Positions 1 to 8,920 of a stretch of 64,000 nucleotides of DNA are shown piece after piece. Below the pieces are notes generated by a model, which saw only the letters and a list, made by a program, of their open reading frames with translations, was not told the DNA's origin and made no database searches. Numbering within the stretch: position 1 is the first letter of the stretch; the number at the start of each line of letters is the position of its first letter. Origin of the DNA: Martinezella lusitana (GTDB lineage: Bacteria > Pseudomonadota > Alphaproteobacteria > Rhizobiales > Rhizobiaceae); the NCBI RefSeq assembly GCF_016901135.1, contig NZ_JAFEVL010000003.1, forward strand, positions 186,001 to 250,000. The letters run 5' to 3'. A program made the position numbers and the translations under genes.

Positions 1-174
1 CGTCAGCTGGACGCGTCTGCTCGTTCGCACGAAGAGCTGCCCGCCCAATTCTTTCTCCAACGAGTGTATCGCTTCGGAGACGGAGGATTGTGCGAGGGAC
101 AGCCTCTCCGCCGCTTTTCCGAAATGTAGATCCGTAGCGACCGCCAGGAAGCAATCGATCTGCCGTAGTTCCAC
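1..174 (-). CDS. LysR-family transcriptional regulator, N-terminal part (cut by window edge)
   Basis: The first 58 codons of a LysR regulator run off the left edge. Translation on the minus strand from a GTG at 174 gives VELRQIDCFLAVA followed by a winged-helix DNA-binding domain with the usual FGKAAERLSLAQSSVSEA helix-turn-helix (residues about 15-35) and LEKELGGQLFVRTSRRV wing. No ATG lies in this frame; GGGGA just upstream is a plausible ribosome-binding site. The effector-binding half is outside the window. It is divergent from the redox operon starting at 445, the standard LysR arrangement, so it probably controls that operon (inference). Confidence 0.85.
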   Translation of the reverse strand, partial: MELRQIDCFLAVATDLHFGKAAERLSLAQSSVSEAIHSLEKELGGQLFVRTSRRVQLT

Positions 175-444
175 GCCGATCCCCGCATGAACCGATTGAT
201 CATATTTACCGATTGAATGCCACTCTACGCTTCGGGGATGCAGCTCGCAATCTGGCAACTATCTTGCGGCAGCTTCATCATGACAGCCATGGCCGATTAA
301 TCGGTTCTACCGATCGAATGTATGGGAAACGCCGCTTGTTCGGGCGGAAGCCAATAAAATATCACTGATGACCTCACGAGACTTGGGCGCTCCTGCTTTC
401 CATCGTCTCGTAAAAAACTGGGCGCCATCGCCAGAGGAACCAGA
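175..444. promoter_or_regulatory. Divergent regulatory region between LysR gene and redox operon
   Basis: This gene-free stretch separates the divergent LysR gene and the EthD-like gene. An ACCGAT[TC]GA element recurs at about 191-199, 209-217 and 312-320, and TAATCGGTTCTACCGAT at about 298-314 is a partial palindrome. Repeated half-sites of this kind are what a LysR protein would bind. The role is inferred from position; no promoter boxes could be assigned with confidence. Confidence 0.4.
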
Positions 445-1378
445 ATGACCCAACATAGTCAGCAAAGCGCTCCGTCGCCGGTGGCCAACTATGCTGAGCG
501 CGATGAGAACATAAGCTGTTCGTCCTATGCTGTCCTGCGCAAGCTGGCTGGGCTTCCGCAGGATTTATTCGCGGACTACTGGCGTGATGTCCTCGGGCCG
601 CTCTGCGCGCGACTTCCTGGTGTGGGCTACTACGTGCAGCACCACTTTTCTCGGGATCACCGGGCAAATCTCTGGCCTCTGCCGGACGGCGTTCGCCGCA
701 TGGACGTCGTGCTCGACGGCGCCGCTGAAATCGGCTTCGCCGACATCGCCGGTCTGAACCGCTATGCTGAGGCGAGCCCCATGCTGTTCAGAGACGTGTT
801 CCATTTATTTGAGCACATCGTTGCCTATAGTCTGCCTCGGGGGTCACATACGCTGGTTGATCGCGAGACCGACGGCATTCCCAACGGGCCGGACCGGCTG
901 TACCGCCTGCATTTGCATCTGAACGGCGGGTCCGGCGACGGATTCCGGCCCTGGCTGTCGGATTGGGCGCGACAACTGGCATCGGCGCCGGCAGTGCAAA
1001 TTACGCCTGCATCTGCCGGAACCCTACGACAACGATCGCCCGTCGCCGCCCTCGCCCCACGGCGATCATCAGGTTAGTGGCGAACGCAAGGACATCGGTG
1101 TCATCGAGATCAGTTTCGCGAGTGCGTTCACCGCACGGGAATTCTGGGAAAGCGAAGCCTATCGCGCAACTGTCGAGGAACAGCGCAGGCACCTCCGCTC
1201 TGTCGGCGCATTTCTGGTGTCTGGTATCTACACATATGTCCGCGACGGCGTGATCACCACCGCCGGTTTGAGAGGCAGCCGGACTGCGGAGCTCATCGAA
1301 CGAATAGGTGCCGTCAACCAGACCCGGGATGAGGTGACGCGGCTCTTCGTACAGGACCCTCATCGGCAGCCCAACTGA
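445..1378 (+). pseudogene. EthD-like dimeric alpha/beta-barrel protein, frameshifted
   Basis: The first part (445 to about 1000) encodes a ferredoxin-like EthD/ABM domain: a segment around YAVLRKLAGLPQDLFADYWR and GPLCARLPGVGYYVQHHF is the classic strand-helix pattern with conserved DYWRD...GPL. In the original frame the protein degenerates after residue 185 and stops at 1077. The +1-shifted frame then continues a sensible second EthD-like repeat (LRLHLPEPYDND... ISFASAFTAREFWESEAY) to a stop at 1376-1378. Removing one A from the AAA run at 998-1000 restores a 310-residue protein. It is first in a plus-strand redox operon. Either the gene is inactivated or this is a one-base sequencing error. 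EthD proteins accompany oxidative catabolic enzymes; the substrate is unknown. Confidence 0.65.
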
Positions 1379-1498
1379 ACCCGGCATGGGGCTCGAACCT
1401 CCACCGGCGAGCTATGTGCCAAGCCGAGCGTTTCATGACCGGAGCTCGGGCCGTTCGCCAACATTACAAATCGACACGCCCAGCAGAGAGAATGAATC

Positions 1499-2227
1499 AT
1501 GGGTAAATTGCAAGGGAAAGTGGCTGTCATTACCGGAGGCACTCAAGGCATCGGCCTTGCCACGGCAAAACTCTTCGCCAGCGAGGGCGCTTATGTTTTC
1601 ATTACCGGCCGCCGCCAGAAGGAACTCGAAGAAGCGGTAGCGTTCATAGGCGGCAACGTCACTGGCGTTCAAGGCGACGTCGCAAAGCTGGCCGACCTCG
1701 ATCGTCTCTACGAGAGCGTCAACGCGAAGGGCCGAATTGATGTCCTCTTCGCCAATGTCGGGCTTGGCGGTTTCGTCCCGCTGGGAAGCATCACCGAGGA
1801 ATACTATGACAAGACCTTCGACACCAACGTCAAGGGGCTGCTCTTCACGGTACAGAAGGCGCTGCCGTTTCTGAACGATGGCGCCTCCATCATCCTGACC
1901 GGCTCAGCCGCGGCCGCCAAAGGCACTCCGAGCTTCGGCGTCTATGCCGCAAGCAAAGCGGCTGTTCGCTCATTCGTGCGAACCTGGACCGTGGAACTGA
2001 AGGACCGGCGCATCCGCTCAAACGTTCTGAGTCCCGGGCCAGTCGTGACGCCGCAGGCGGAGCTCCAGCCGCCCGAAACCATCGCGCGCATCGTGTCCAC
2101 CGTGCCAATGGGCCGCATGGCGCAGCCCGAAGAGATCGCCAAGGTCGCGCTCTTTCTGGCCTCGGACGATGCCAGCTTCGTCACGGGGATCGAACTGTTC
2201 GCCGATGGCGGCAGAGCGCAAGTCTGA
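1499..2227 (+). CDS. Short-chain dehydrogenase/reductase (classical SDR)
   Basis: A 242-residue NAD(P)-dependent oxidoreductase of the classical SDR family. Visible are the cofactor motif TGGTQGIG (residues 12-19), GRR after the second strand (favouring NADP), the catalytic serine in TGSAAA, and Tyr149-x-x-x-Lys153 in YAASK. The usual NNAG motif is changed to ANVG. The C-terminus ends in the family-typical FVTGIELFADGG. It is the second gene of the 445-5348 operon, 120 bases after the EthD-like frame ends. The substrate cannot be read from the sequence; many SDRs of this subgroup reduce quinones, aldehydes or 3-ketoacyl groups. Confidence 0.93.
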   Translation: MGKLQGKVAVITGGTQGIGLATAKLFASEGAYVFITGRRQKELEEAVAFIGGNVTGVQGDVAKLADLDRLYESVNAKGRIDVLFANVGLGGFVPLGSITEEYYDKTFDTNVKGLLFTVQKALPFLNDGASIILTGSAAAAKGTPSFGVYAASKAAVRSFVRTWTVELKDRRIRSNVLSPGPVVTPQAELQPPETIARIVSTVPMGRMAQPEEIAKVALFLASDDASFVTGIELFADGGRAQV

Positions 2228-2336
2228 CGGTCGATCACATGTGGACAGCTCTCGGCGAGAGCTTCGGAAAGCAGTTCACGAAAGTTGTCGATCGGCCATC
2301 GCGCCGACGACGGCCAACCGCAAGAGGAAGACGCAA

Positions 2337-2375
2337 ATGATCAAAAACCTACCCGCTTTCGGGCATCGACCATGA
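2337..2375 (+). CDS. Possible 12-residue leader peptide overlapping the next SDR start
   Basis: The ATG at 2337 follows a strong ribosome-binding site (AAGAGGAAG) and opens a frame MIKNLPAFGHRP. Its TGA (2373-2375) overlaps the ATG (2372) of the following SDR as ATGA. The SDR itself has no convincing ribosome-binding site, so translational coupling through this mini-ORF would explain how it is started. The peptide is too short to judge by composition; this is inference from spacing. Confidence 0.3.
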   Translation: MIKNLPAFGHRP

Positions 2376-3106
2376 GAATGGAGGATCTAACGGGCAAGGT
2401 CGCCGTCGTAACCGGCGCCTCGAGCGGGATTGGCGAAGCGGCAGCGCGGCTGCTCGCCGCGGAGGGGGTGCACGTCATCCTTTCCGCTCGGCGTCGAGAG
2501 CGGATCGAAGCGTTGGCGCAAGAGCTGGGCGACAAGGCAACCGCCGTGGTCGCCGACGTGACGGATGCGGATCAGGTACACGCCCTCTTCGACACGGTTC
2601 GCGCGCGCTTCGGCGGCCTCGACCTTCTCTTCAACAACGCGGGACTCGGCGTCTTCGGCCGGTTCACGGATAGCACGCCCGAGGACTGGCGCCGGATGAT
2701 CGACGCCAATATCTACGGTGTCCTCAACTGCACGCATGCCGCCATCCCGCTGATGAAGGAACGGCCCGGTGCGATGATCTCCTCGGTGTCGAGCACCGGC
2801 GGCCGATACGGTATCGAGGGATGGTCCGTCTATAGCGCAACCAAGTTTGCGATCGTCGGATTCCATGACGCACTCCGCAAGGAATTGGGATTGGAGGGGA
2901 TCCGCGTGTCGGTAATCGAACCAGGCGCCGTGTGGACCGAGTTCGGCCACAATGTGCCCGAGGAGGCGCTTCGGGAGCGGCGCGCCAACCTCGATGCTCT
3001 CACCGCCGCCGATGTCGCACAGGCTCTGGTCTATGCCTTCGCGCAGCATCCACGCGTCTTGGTCGAGGAGATCCTCGTGCGGCCTGTCAAACAGGTCGCC
3101 CCCTAG
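2372..3106 (+). CDS. Short-chain dehydrogenase/reductase (SDR, second in operon)
   Basis: A 244-residue SDR with TGASSGIG (14-21), NNAG (88-91), the catalytic serine in SSVSST (about 138-142) and Tyr154/Lys158 in YSATK. The C-terminal part with ISVIEPGAVWTEF-like sequence (VSVIEPGAVWTEF) and an AQHPRVLVEEILVRP tail is typical of SDRs annotated as NADP-dependent oxidoreductases near DltE/YdfG. A longer in-frame start at 2285 exists but would add 29 unconserved residues; ATG 2372 (or 2378) fits the family length. It belongs to the same operon as the SDR at 1499 but is not a recent duplicate of it. Confidence 0.92.
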   Translation: MRMEDLTGKVAVVTGASSGIGEAAARLLAAEGVHVILSARRRERIEALAQELGDKATAVVADVTDADQVHALFDTVRARFGGLDLLFNNAGLGVFGRFTDSTPEDWRRMIDANIYGVLNCTHAAIPLMKERPGAMISSVSSTGGRYGIEGWSVYSATKFAIVGFHDALRKELGLEGIRVSVIEPGAVWTEFGHNVPEEALRERRANLDALTAADVAQALVYAFAQHPRVLVEEILVRPVKQVAP

Positions 3107-3201
3107 AGAGGGCGATCTCTTAGCGCCGGGTCATCGCGATGATCGGGAGCTCTTGTGACCGCTCATGCGGATGATCCTCATCGAACATAAGGAGTCGTGC
3201 C

Positions 3202-3843
3202 ATGTCACGCACGTTGCAGCTTTACCACGCCGCCGGTTCGCCCAATTCGCGGCGCGTCCGGGTTTTCCTGGCCGAGAAGGGTCTCGAGCTGACGCTGATT
3301 CCCGTCGATCGTGGCGCCGGCGAACAACACTCGGAAGCTTATCGGGCGATCAATCCGCGCCGCGTGGTGCCGTCCCTGATGCTCGAAGACGGCACCACCA
3401 TTGGCGAGGTACCGGCCATCATGCGCTATCTCGACGAGGCCTTTCCCGAAACGCCTCTGCTAGGCGCTACGCCCAAGGACAAGGGCTTGGTCGCGATGTG
3501 GGAGCGCCGCGCGGAGCTGGAAGGCTTCGCGGCGGTGATGGAGGGCGTACGCAACAAGAGCGCTGGGCTGAAGGGCCGCGCCATTGCCGGCCCGCACGGC
3601 TATGAGCAAATCCCGGCATTGGTCGACCGCAGCGTGCTGCGTGTGAAGAACTTTCTCAGTGACCTGAACGAGCGGCTCGAGCAGGTGCCCTTCATCGCCG
3701 GCGACCAGTTTTCGGCAGCAGACATCACAGCGCTGGTGACGATCGATTTCGCAAGAGCGCTCGACGTGTCAGTCCCCGACGAGCACCGGTCGCTGAAACG
3801 CTGGTACGAGGCGATATCGGCTCGGCCCAGCATGAAAGCATGA
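3202..3843 (+). CDS. Glutathione S-transferase family protein
   Basis: A 213-residue cytosolic GST. Residues 1-80 form the thioredoxin-like domain with LYHAAGSPNSRRVRVFLAEK (a Ser in the catalytic position) and the cis-Pro plus acidic residue that hold glutathione in VPSLMLEDG...IGEVPAIMRYLDE. The alpha-helical C-terminal domain contains the N-capping FIAGDQFSAADITALV. A clear ribosome-binding site (AAGGAG) lies 8 bases before the ATG. In this operon of SDRs and a quinone reductase-like enzyme it probably detoxifies or opens an electrophilic intermediate with glutathione; that role is inferred from context. Confidence 0.92.
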   Translation: MSRTLQLYHAAGSPNSRRVRVFLAEKGLELTLIPVDRGAGEQHSEAYRAINPRRVVPSLMLEDGTTIGEVPAIMRYLDEAFPETPLLGATPKDKGLVAMWERRAELEGFAAVMEGVRNKSAGLKGRAIAGPHGYEQIPALVDRSVLRVKNFLSDLNERLEQVPFIAGDQFSAADITALVTIDFARALDVSVPDEHRSLKRWYEAISARPSMKA

Positions 3844-3858
3844 TCCGGAGTGCTCAGC

Positions 3859-3890
3859 TTTCCGGCCGGCATGCGTTCGTCGGCCGGAAA
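3859..3890. repeat. Perfect 10-bp inverted repeat between GST and oxidoreductase genes
   Basis: TTTCCGGCCG (3859-3868) and CGGCCGGAAA (3881-3890) form a 10-bp stem with a 12-base loop. Both flanks carry A-rich rather than T-rich tails, so it is not a canonical intrinsic terminator on either strand. It may be an mRNA-stabilising or processing hairpin between adjacent operon genes. Confidence 0.55.
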
Positions 3891-3946
3891 ACAGCAAATG
3901 CGTCAGAACGACCCCAATCGAATATTGAACCAGTCACGGAGAGATC

Positions 3947-4936
3947 ATGTTGCGCATCATCAAGTTTGCGAAAGCCGGTGGGCCGGAAGTCCTCGAATTC
4001 ATCGAAATGGAAGTTCCAGCTCCCGGCCCCAGTGAAGTTCGTATCAGAGTTAAGGCAATCGGTATCAACCGCGCCGAATCAATGTGGCGCAATGATAAAT
4101 ATGTCGAATCCCCAATATTCCCGGCCGGCCTTGGATATGATGCGGCGGGTGTTGTCGATGCCGTGGGCAAGGACGTTACCGGTTTTGCCGTGGGCGACAT
4201 CGTCAGCACGATCCCAGCATTTTCCCTGAATAAATACTCCACTTACGGAGAGGTCATTCTTGCCCCCGACCACGCGGTCGTCAAACACCCGGAATCGCTT
4301 TCATTCGTCGAAGCGGCGTCGGTTTGGATGATGTTTCTGACGGCCTACGGCGCGCTCGTCTTTGACGCTCAAGTGAAAGCAGGCGATTTCGTCATTATCC
4401 CCGCTGCATCAAGCAGCATCGGCTTGGCGGCGATTCAAATCGCCAATTATGCCGGTGCGACGCCTATCGCGCTGACGCGCACTTCGGAAAAAAGGCAGCG
4501 GCTGCGCGAGGCCGGTGCACCGCATGTCATTGCAACTCAGGAGCAGGACATGCTTGCCGAGGTGATGCGCATCACGCAGGGCAAAGGCGCGCGCGTTGTC
4601 TTCGATCCCGTCAGCGGCCCGGACTTTCCCAAGCTGATCGCCGCGCTGACCTTTCAGGGGATCGCCTACGTCTATGGCGCATTGAGCGAGGATGAGACCA
4701 CGATCCCTGTGCTGGAGGTGATCCGGAAGATGCCTGCGATCAAGGGATACAGCATCCGATTGGTGACGGGCGACGCGGAGCGGCGGAAGGTTGCGATCGA
4801 GTACGTCACCAAGGGCCTCGCGAGTGGCGCACTCAAGCCAATCATCGATCGGATTTTCAAGTTCGACGAGATGGTGGAAGTGCACCGGTATCTGGAGAAC
4901 AGCGGCCAATTCGGCAAGATCGTCGTTACCGTTTGA
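3947..4936 (+). CDS. Zinc-independent medium-chain oxidoreductase (quinone reductase type)
   Basis: A 329-residue MDR-superfamily protein. The N-terminal GroES-like domain (about 1-125) has VRIRVKAIGINRAE and GYDAAGVVDAVGKDV but lacks the GHE and Cys ligands of zinc alcohol dehydrogenases. The Rossmann domain shows VIIPAASSSIGLAAIQIA, the cofactor motif of the NADPH:quinone oxidoreductase branch. The ribosome-binding site GGAGAG precedes ATG 3947. It reduces a quinone or an activated enone with NADPH; the exact substrate is unknown. It lies in the redox operon, upstream of the NTF2-like gene by 25 bases. Confidence 0.92.
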   Translation: MLRIIKFAKAGGPEVLEFIEMEVPAPGPSEVRIRVKAIGINRAESMWRNDKYVESPIFPAGLGYDAAGVVDAVGKDVTGFAVGDIVSTIPAFSLNKYSTYGEVILAPDHAVVKHPESLSFVEAASVWMMFLTAYGALVFDAQVKAGDFVIIPAASSSIGLAAIQIANYAGATPIALTRTSEKRQRLREAGAPHVIATQEQDMLAEVMRITQGKGARVVFDPVSGPDFPKLIAALTFQGIAYVYGALSEDETTIPVLEVIRKMPAIKGYSIRLVTGDAERRKVAIEYVTKGLASGALKPIIDRIFKFDEMVEVHRYLENSGQFGKIVVTV

Positions 4937-4961
4937 ACCTGCGCCAAAGGAGAATGAAGTG

Positions 4962-5348
4962 ATGCAGACAATCGAGGAAAAGAATAAGGCTTTCGTACTG
5001 GAAGCCTTCGAAACGCTTTTCAATAAAAGGGACTACGCCGCTGCCGAACGTTTCTGGTCTCCAAACTACATTCAGCACAGCGCGCACATTGAACCGGGTC
5101 GGGAGGGCCTCTTCAACCTCGTACGCGGCCTGCCGAACAATCTTCGCTACGAGCACGGGCTGGTCCTCGCCGAGGGCGACTACGTCATCCTCCACGGACG
5201 TTTCTCGGGCATTGGGGGGCCGGCGGCGTACATCGCGGCCGATATCGTCCGAATCGAAGACGGGCGCCTTGCCGAGCATTGGGACGTGCTCCAGGACGAG
5301 GTAACGCAGGCAGAGTCAAAAAGTGGGCTGCCGATGTTCACCGGATAA
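4962..5348 (+). CDS. NTF2-like (SnoaL-family) protein
   Basis: A 128-residue NTF2-fold protein of the SnoaL/polyketide-cyclase-like family. ATG 4962 has AAGGAG 12 bases upstream and matches the start of its paralogue at 45905; a longer in-frame opening from 4791 would overlap the preceding gene. Shared residues include NKRDYAAAERFWSPNYIQHS, LAEGDYVILHGRFSG and EDGRLAEHWDVLQDE. The fold forms a cavity that can act as an isomerase, cyclase or hydrolase, or simply bind a ligand. It is last in the operon. The close paralogue at 45905-46306 also sits beside a LysR and an SDR gene, pointing to two versions of the same pathway. Confidence 0.9.
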   Translation: MQTIEEKNKAFVLEAFETLFNKRDYAAAERFWSPNYIQHSAHIEPGREGLFNLVRGLPNNLRYEHGLVLAEGDYVILHGRFSGIGGPAAYIAADIVRIEDGRLAEHWDVLQDEVTQAESKSGLPMFTG

Positions 5349-5380
5349 CGAGGAACGGGCCGCCGATCCGAATACCGTCA

Positions 5381-6283
5381 TCACTCGCCATATTGCGGGG
5401 CAAACGACAGAGCAGCCTGGAGATGTTGCGTCATAAGCTGGGCCGCGCGCGCGCGCTGTCCCGATGCTATCGCATCCAGGATCGCAACATGTTCCCGGCA
5501 CCAATCCTTCACTCGCCTGCGATTAGTGTAGCCCCCGAATTCCAGCAATCGCCGCAACCTGTTCTGCTGCTGGATAGATTGCAGGAAGAAGACGTTGCCG
5601 CTGAACTCGGCGATCATTTCATGGAACTGCGCGTCCGTATCGAACAACTGGCGGGGATTTACGGAGGTAATGTCGGGATGCGCCTCCAGATAGAGATGCT
5701 GAAGACGCGATCGTTCCAGGGCGGCAGCATCGTGGCGAAAGGTGCTGAGCAGCAGTCCGGCGGGCTCGATGGTCGCGCGGAAATCGTAGCTGTTGCGCAG
5801 GGCCACCTGGGTGTCGAGGGTGGGCAGGAAGGTCCAGCCCCTGCCGCTGTTTCGCGCCAGTAATCCGTCATTCACCAGATGGGTCAGGGTTCGCTGCAGG
5901 AGGATGCGGTCCACGTCGAAACGACGCGCGATTTCCGACTGCGTGAAGGTTTCCGGGAGCGCGCCGGAAAGGCGGTCCTCTACAATCCGCGAATAGAGAT
6001 CCTGATCGGCTGTCGCCGGCACCTCCACCTCCACTCGCAGCAGTTCCTCCGGCAATACCTTCAAAAAAAATCCCTGGTTCCTGCGTGCCTCCACGATACC
6101 GCGCTCCGCGAGCAAAAGCAGCGCAGAACGAACCGGTGTCCTCGACACGCCGATCAGATCGCCAAGCTGCTGTTCACGCAGATGATGCCCCGGTTCGAAC
6201 CGCGCATTGCGGGCGAGATCGAGAATCTGATTTGCAAGGCGATACCGACCCTGACGTGGAGCGCTGGCCATGAGGCTTTCCAT
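5381..6283 (-). CDS. GntR-family regulator with two winged-helix domains and FCD domain
   Basis: A 300-residue transcription factor. Residues about 15-70 form a GntR winged helix (LREQQLGDLIGVSRTPVRSA). A second winged-helix-like segment follows at about 100-150 (FTQSEIARRFDVDRILLQRT ... LLARNSGRGWTF), and the C-terminal all-helical FCD ligand domain covers about 165-300 (DAQFHEMIAEFSGN). Most FCD regulators are 220-250 residues with one DNA-binding domain, so the extra one is unusual. Met5 at 6271 is an alternative start with GGAAAG upstream. It is divergent from the catabolic operon and probably represses it; TTGTAC-type repeats at both ends of the intergenic region are candidate operators. 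Confidence 0.9.
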   Translation of the reverse strand: MESLMASAPRQGRYRLANQILDLARNARFEPGHHLREQQLGDLIGVSRTPVRSALLLLAERGIVEARRNQGFFLKVLPEELLRVEVEVPATADQDLYSRIVEDRLSGALPETFTQSEIARRFDVDRILLQRTLTHLVNDGLLARNSGRGWTFLPTLDTQVALRNSYDFRATIEPAGLLLSTFRHDAAALERSRLQHLYLEAHPDITSVNPRQLFDTDAQFHEMIAEFSGNVFFLQSIQQQNRLRRLLEFGGYTNRRRVKDWCREHVAILDAIASGQRARAAQLMTQHLQAALSFAPQYGE

Positions 6284-6584
6284 TTTTGTACGAAACCATA
6301 CAACTAGTACAACAAGAATACCGACATCGACAACATGAGGAATCCGCTTAAAGCCTGAAACTCACGACTTTCAAAGGGAAAGCAAGTGGTTATAGCCTCA
6401 GCGGCTGCGTAAATTTTCCGGCGTCTTATGGTGTTCGTTCAAAAAATCACCAATACGCATATTATTTATGCAATTTTGAGAGTGCCTATTTTTCGTCTTC
6501 CGCGCTTGACTCTTTTGATGGCAGCATTGTACCGTTGTATTCAATCAGAGCAATTATAGCTCGATCAAACAAGAGGGAACTGCC
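6284..6584. promoter_or_regulatory. Divergent control region with paired TTGTAC/GTTGTAT operators
   Basis: TTGTACCGTTGTAT occurs at 6527-6540 on the plus strand, 45 bases before the substrate-binding-protein start. TTGTACTAGTTGTAT occurs at 6298-6312 on the minus strand, just upstream of the GntR start, with a further TTGTAC at 6286-6291. The same composite element beside both divergent starts fits the TNGTNNNACNA-like sites of FCD-type GntR proteins. Binding is inferred. The remaining AT-rich sequence holds no gene. Confidence 0.5.
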
Positions 6585-7394
6585 ATGCTTCGATCTTTCA
6601 TGACTGCATTCGCCCTGCCCCTGATCCTCGTGCATTCCGTCGTTGCGGCCGATCTTCCAAAGTCGGGTCTCGTCGAGAGTGGATCCGTCACCTATGGTGT
6701 CGCAGCGACATTCGCGCCATTTGAATTCCAGAAGGATGGGGTACTGTCCGGCTTCGATATCGACCTGATCGCAGCGCTGGCAGCGAAACTCAGCGCGAAG
6801 CCAGTACCGATGAACATGGAGTTCAAAGGGCTGATCCCGGCGCTTCTCTCCAGCCGGATCGATATCATCAACTCGGCCATGTACATCAATGACAAGCGCG
6901 CCGAGCAGGTCGATTTCATTCCCTATATGAAAATCGGCAATCAGGTGATCGTTCAGGCCGGCAATCCGGCCAAGATTACCGGCCGGGACGATACGCTTTG
7001 CGGCAAGACGATCGCCGTCACGCTTGGCGGCATTCAGGAAAACCAGGCGCGTGCCGATGATGCGCGTTGCAAGGCCAAGGGGCTTGCAGGCGTATCGGTC
7101 CTCACGCTGCCGACAGCACAGGATTCCGCGTTGTCGCTGCGGCAGGGCCGTGCAGATGTGGAGTATGATTCCACGCCGGGGGCGGTCGTGCTTCAGGCGG
7201 CGGTTCCAGGCGTCTACGAGGTCGTTGGTGGCGAGTTCGAGTCCGACACCAGCATCGGCATTGCCACCCGAAAGGGCGATGCCGCGCTTCAAGCCTCCAT
7301 CAAGGCGGCGCTTGCCGAAATCGTTGCGGATGGCACTTACAAGAGCCTGATCGAGAAGTGGAAGCTGCCGGCCTCCGTCTCGATCTTCAACTGA
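6585..7394 (+). CDS. ABC transporter substrate-binding protein, polar amino-acid type
   Basis: A 269-residue periplasmic binding protein of the family 3 (His/Gln/Arg-type) cluster. Residues 1-21 are a signal peptide ending VVAA before DLPKSG. Motifs include TFAPFEFQKDGVLSGFDIDL, GLIPALLSSRIDIINSAMYI and a C-terminal YKSLIEKWKLP. The ribosome-binding site GAGGGA precedes the ATG. It captures the substrate of the downstream catabolic enzymes and delivers it to the permease at 7428. The ligand is unknown but should be an amino acid or a small zwitterionic derivative, given the family. Confidence 0.93.
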   Translation: MLRSFMTAFALPLILVHSVVAADLPKSGLVESGSVTYGVAATFAPFEFQKDGVLSGFDIDLIAALAAKLSAKPVPMNMEFKGLIPALLSSRIDIINSAMYINDKRAEQVDFIPYMKIGNQVIVQAGNPAKITGRDDTLCGKTIAVTLGGIQENQARADDARCKAKGLAGVSVLTLPTAQDSALSLRQGRADVEYDSTPGAVVLQAAVPGVYEVVGGEFESDTSIGIATRKGDAALQASIKAALAEIVADGTYKSLIEKWKLPASVSIFN

Positions 7395-7427
7395 CATCCA
7401 GCCTGATACCGAAGAAAAGGAGCGGGC

Positions 7428-8144
7428 ATGTCTCTCGAACTCGTTTTCGACTATCTGCTATCGCCCGCTTTTTTCCACGGCGCCGTGCTGACCCTGCTGA
7501 TCACCGTGGTGTCGTTATTCTTCGGGATCATCGTGGGGCTCATCATTGCTCTTTTGCAAGAGACGGGTCTGCGCGCCGTCAAAGCGGCGACGCTGGTCTA
7601 TCTCTGGCTGTTTCGCGGCACCCCCGTCCTGTTCCAAATCATCTTCATCTATAATGTCCTGCCAGGTTTCGGGATTCGTCTCTCGGCCATTCTCAGTGCG
7701 GTCGTCGCCCTGTCGCTGAATGAGGGTGCCTACATGGCGGAGATCCTGAGGTCCGGTCTGCATGCGGTGAAAAAGGGCCAAAGGACGGCCGGGCTTGCGC
7801 TTGGAATGACACGGACGAGCGTCATGCGTTTCGTCGTGATGCCGCAGGCTGCCCGCATTGTCCTGCCCGCCGTCGGCAATCAGATGATCGGAATGCTGAA
7901 GACCAGCGCGCTTGTTTCCGTCGTTGCCGTGGAGGAGTTGCTGCTCGTCGCCAACCAGACCGCCAGTGCGAATTTTCGCTATTTCGAGGCCTTGAGCGCC
8001 GCCGGCATCTACTATCTGGCGCTGACGACGATCTTCATGGTCTTTCAGTCGTTTCTCGAACGGTCGCTTGATCCGAAACGCGGGCGCCGGGGCAGCGTTC
8101 GCAAACCCTTGCGCCTCATCGCCCCGAAATCCGAGATCCAGTGA
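7428..8144 (+). CDS. ABC transporter permease, polar amino-acid family
   Basis: A 238-residue inner-membrane permease with about five helices. It has the EAA loop typical of HisM/GlnP proteins: SLNEGAYMAEILRSGLHAVK and QRTAGLALGMTRTSVMRFVV. Only one permease gene is present, so it may work as a homodimer with the ATPase that follows. AAGGAG lies upstream of the ATG. Its TGA touches the ribosome-binding site of the next gene, so the two are co-translated. Confidence 0.94.
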   Translation: MSLELVFDYLLSPAFFHGAVLTLLITVVSLFFGIIVGLIIALLQETGLRAVKAATLVYLWLFRGTPVLFQIIFIYNVLPGFGIRLSAILSAVVALSLNEGAYMAEILRSGLHAVKKGQRTAGLALGMTRTSVMRFVVMPQAARIVLPAVGNQMIGMLKTSALVSVVAVEELLLVANQTASANFRYFEALSAAGIYYLALTTIFMVFQSFLERSLDPKRGRRGSVRKPLRLIAPKSEIQ

Positions 8145-8155
8145 GGAAAGACGAT

Positions 8156-8905
<750 letters not shown>

Positions 8906-8920
8906 CTGCGGAAGGCAGAC

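Noticed and set aside
3859..3890. Inverted repeat as an intrinsic terminator
   Set aside because: The stem is followed by A-rich rather than T-rich sequence on both strands.
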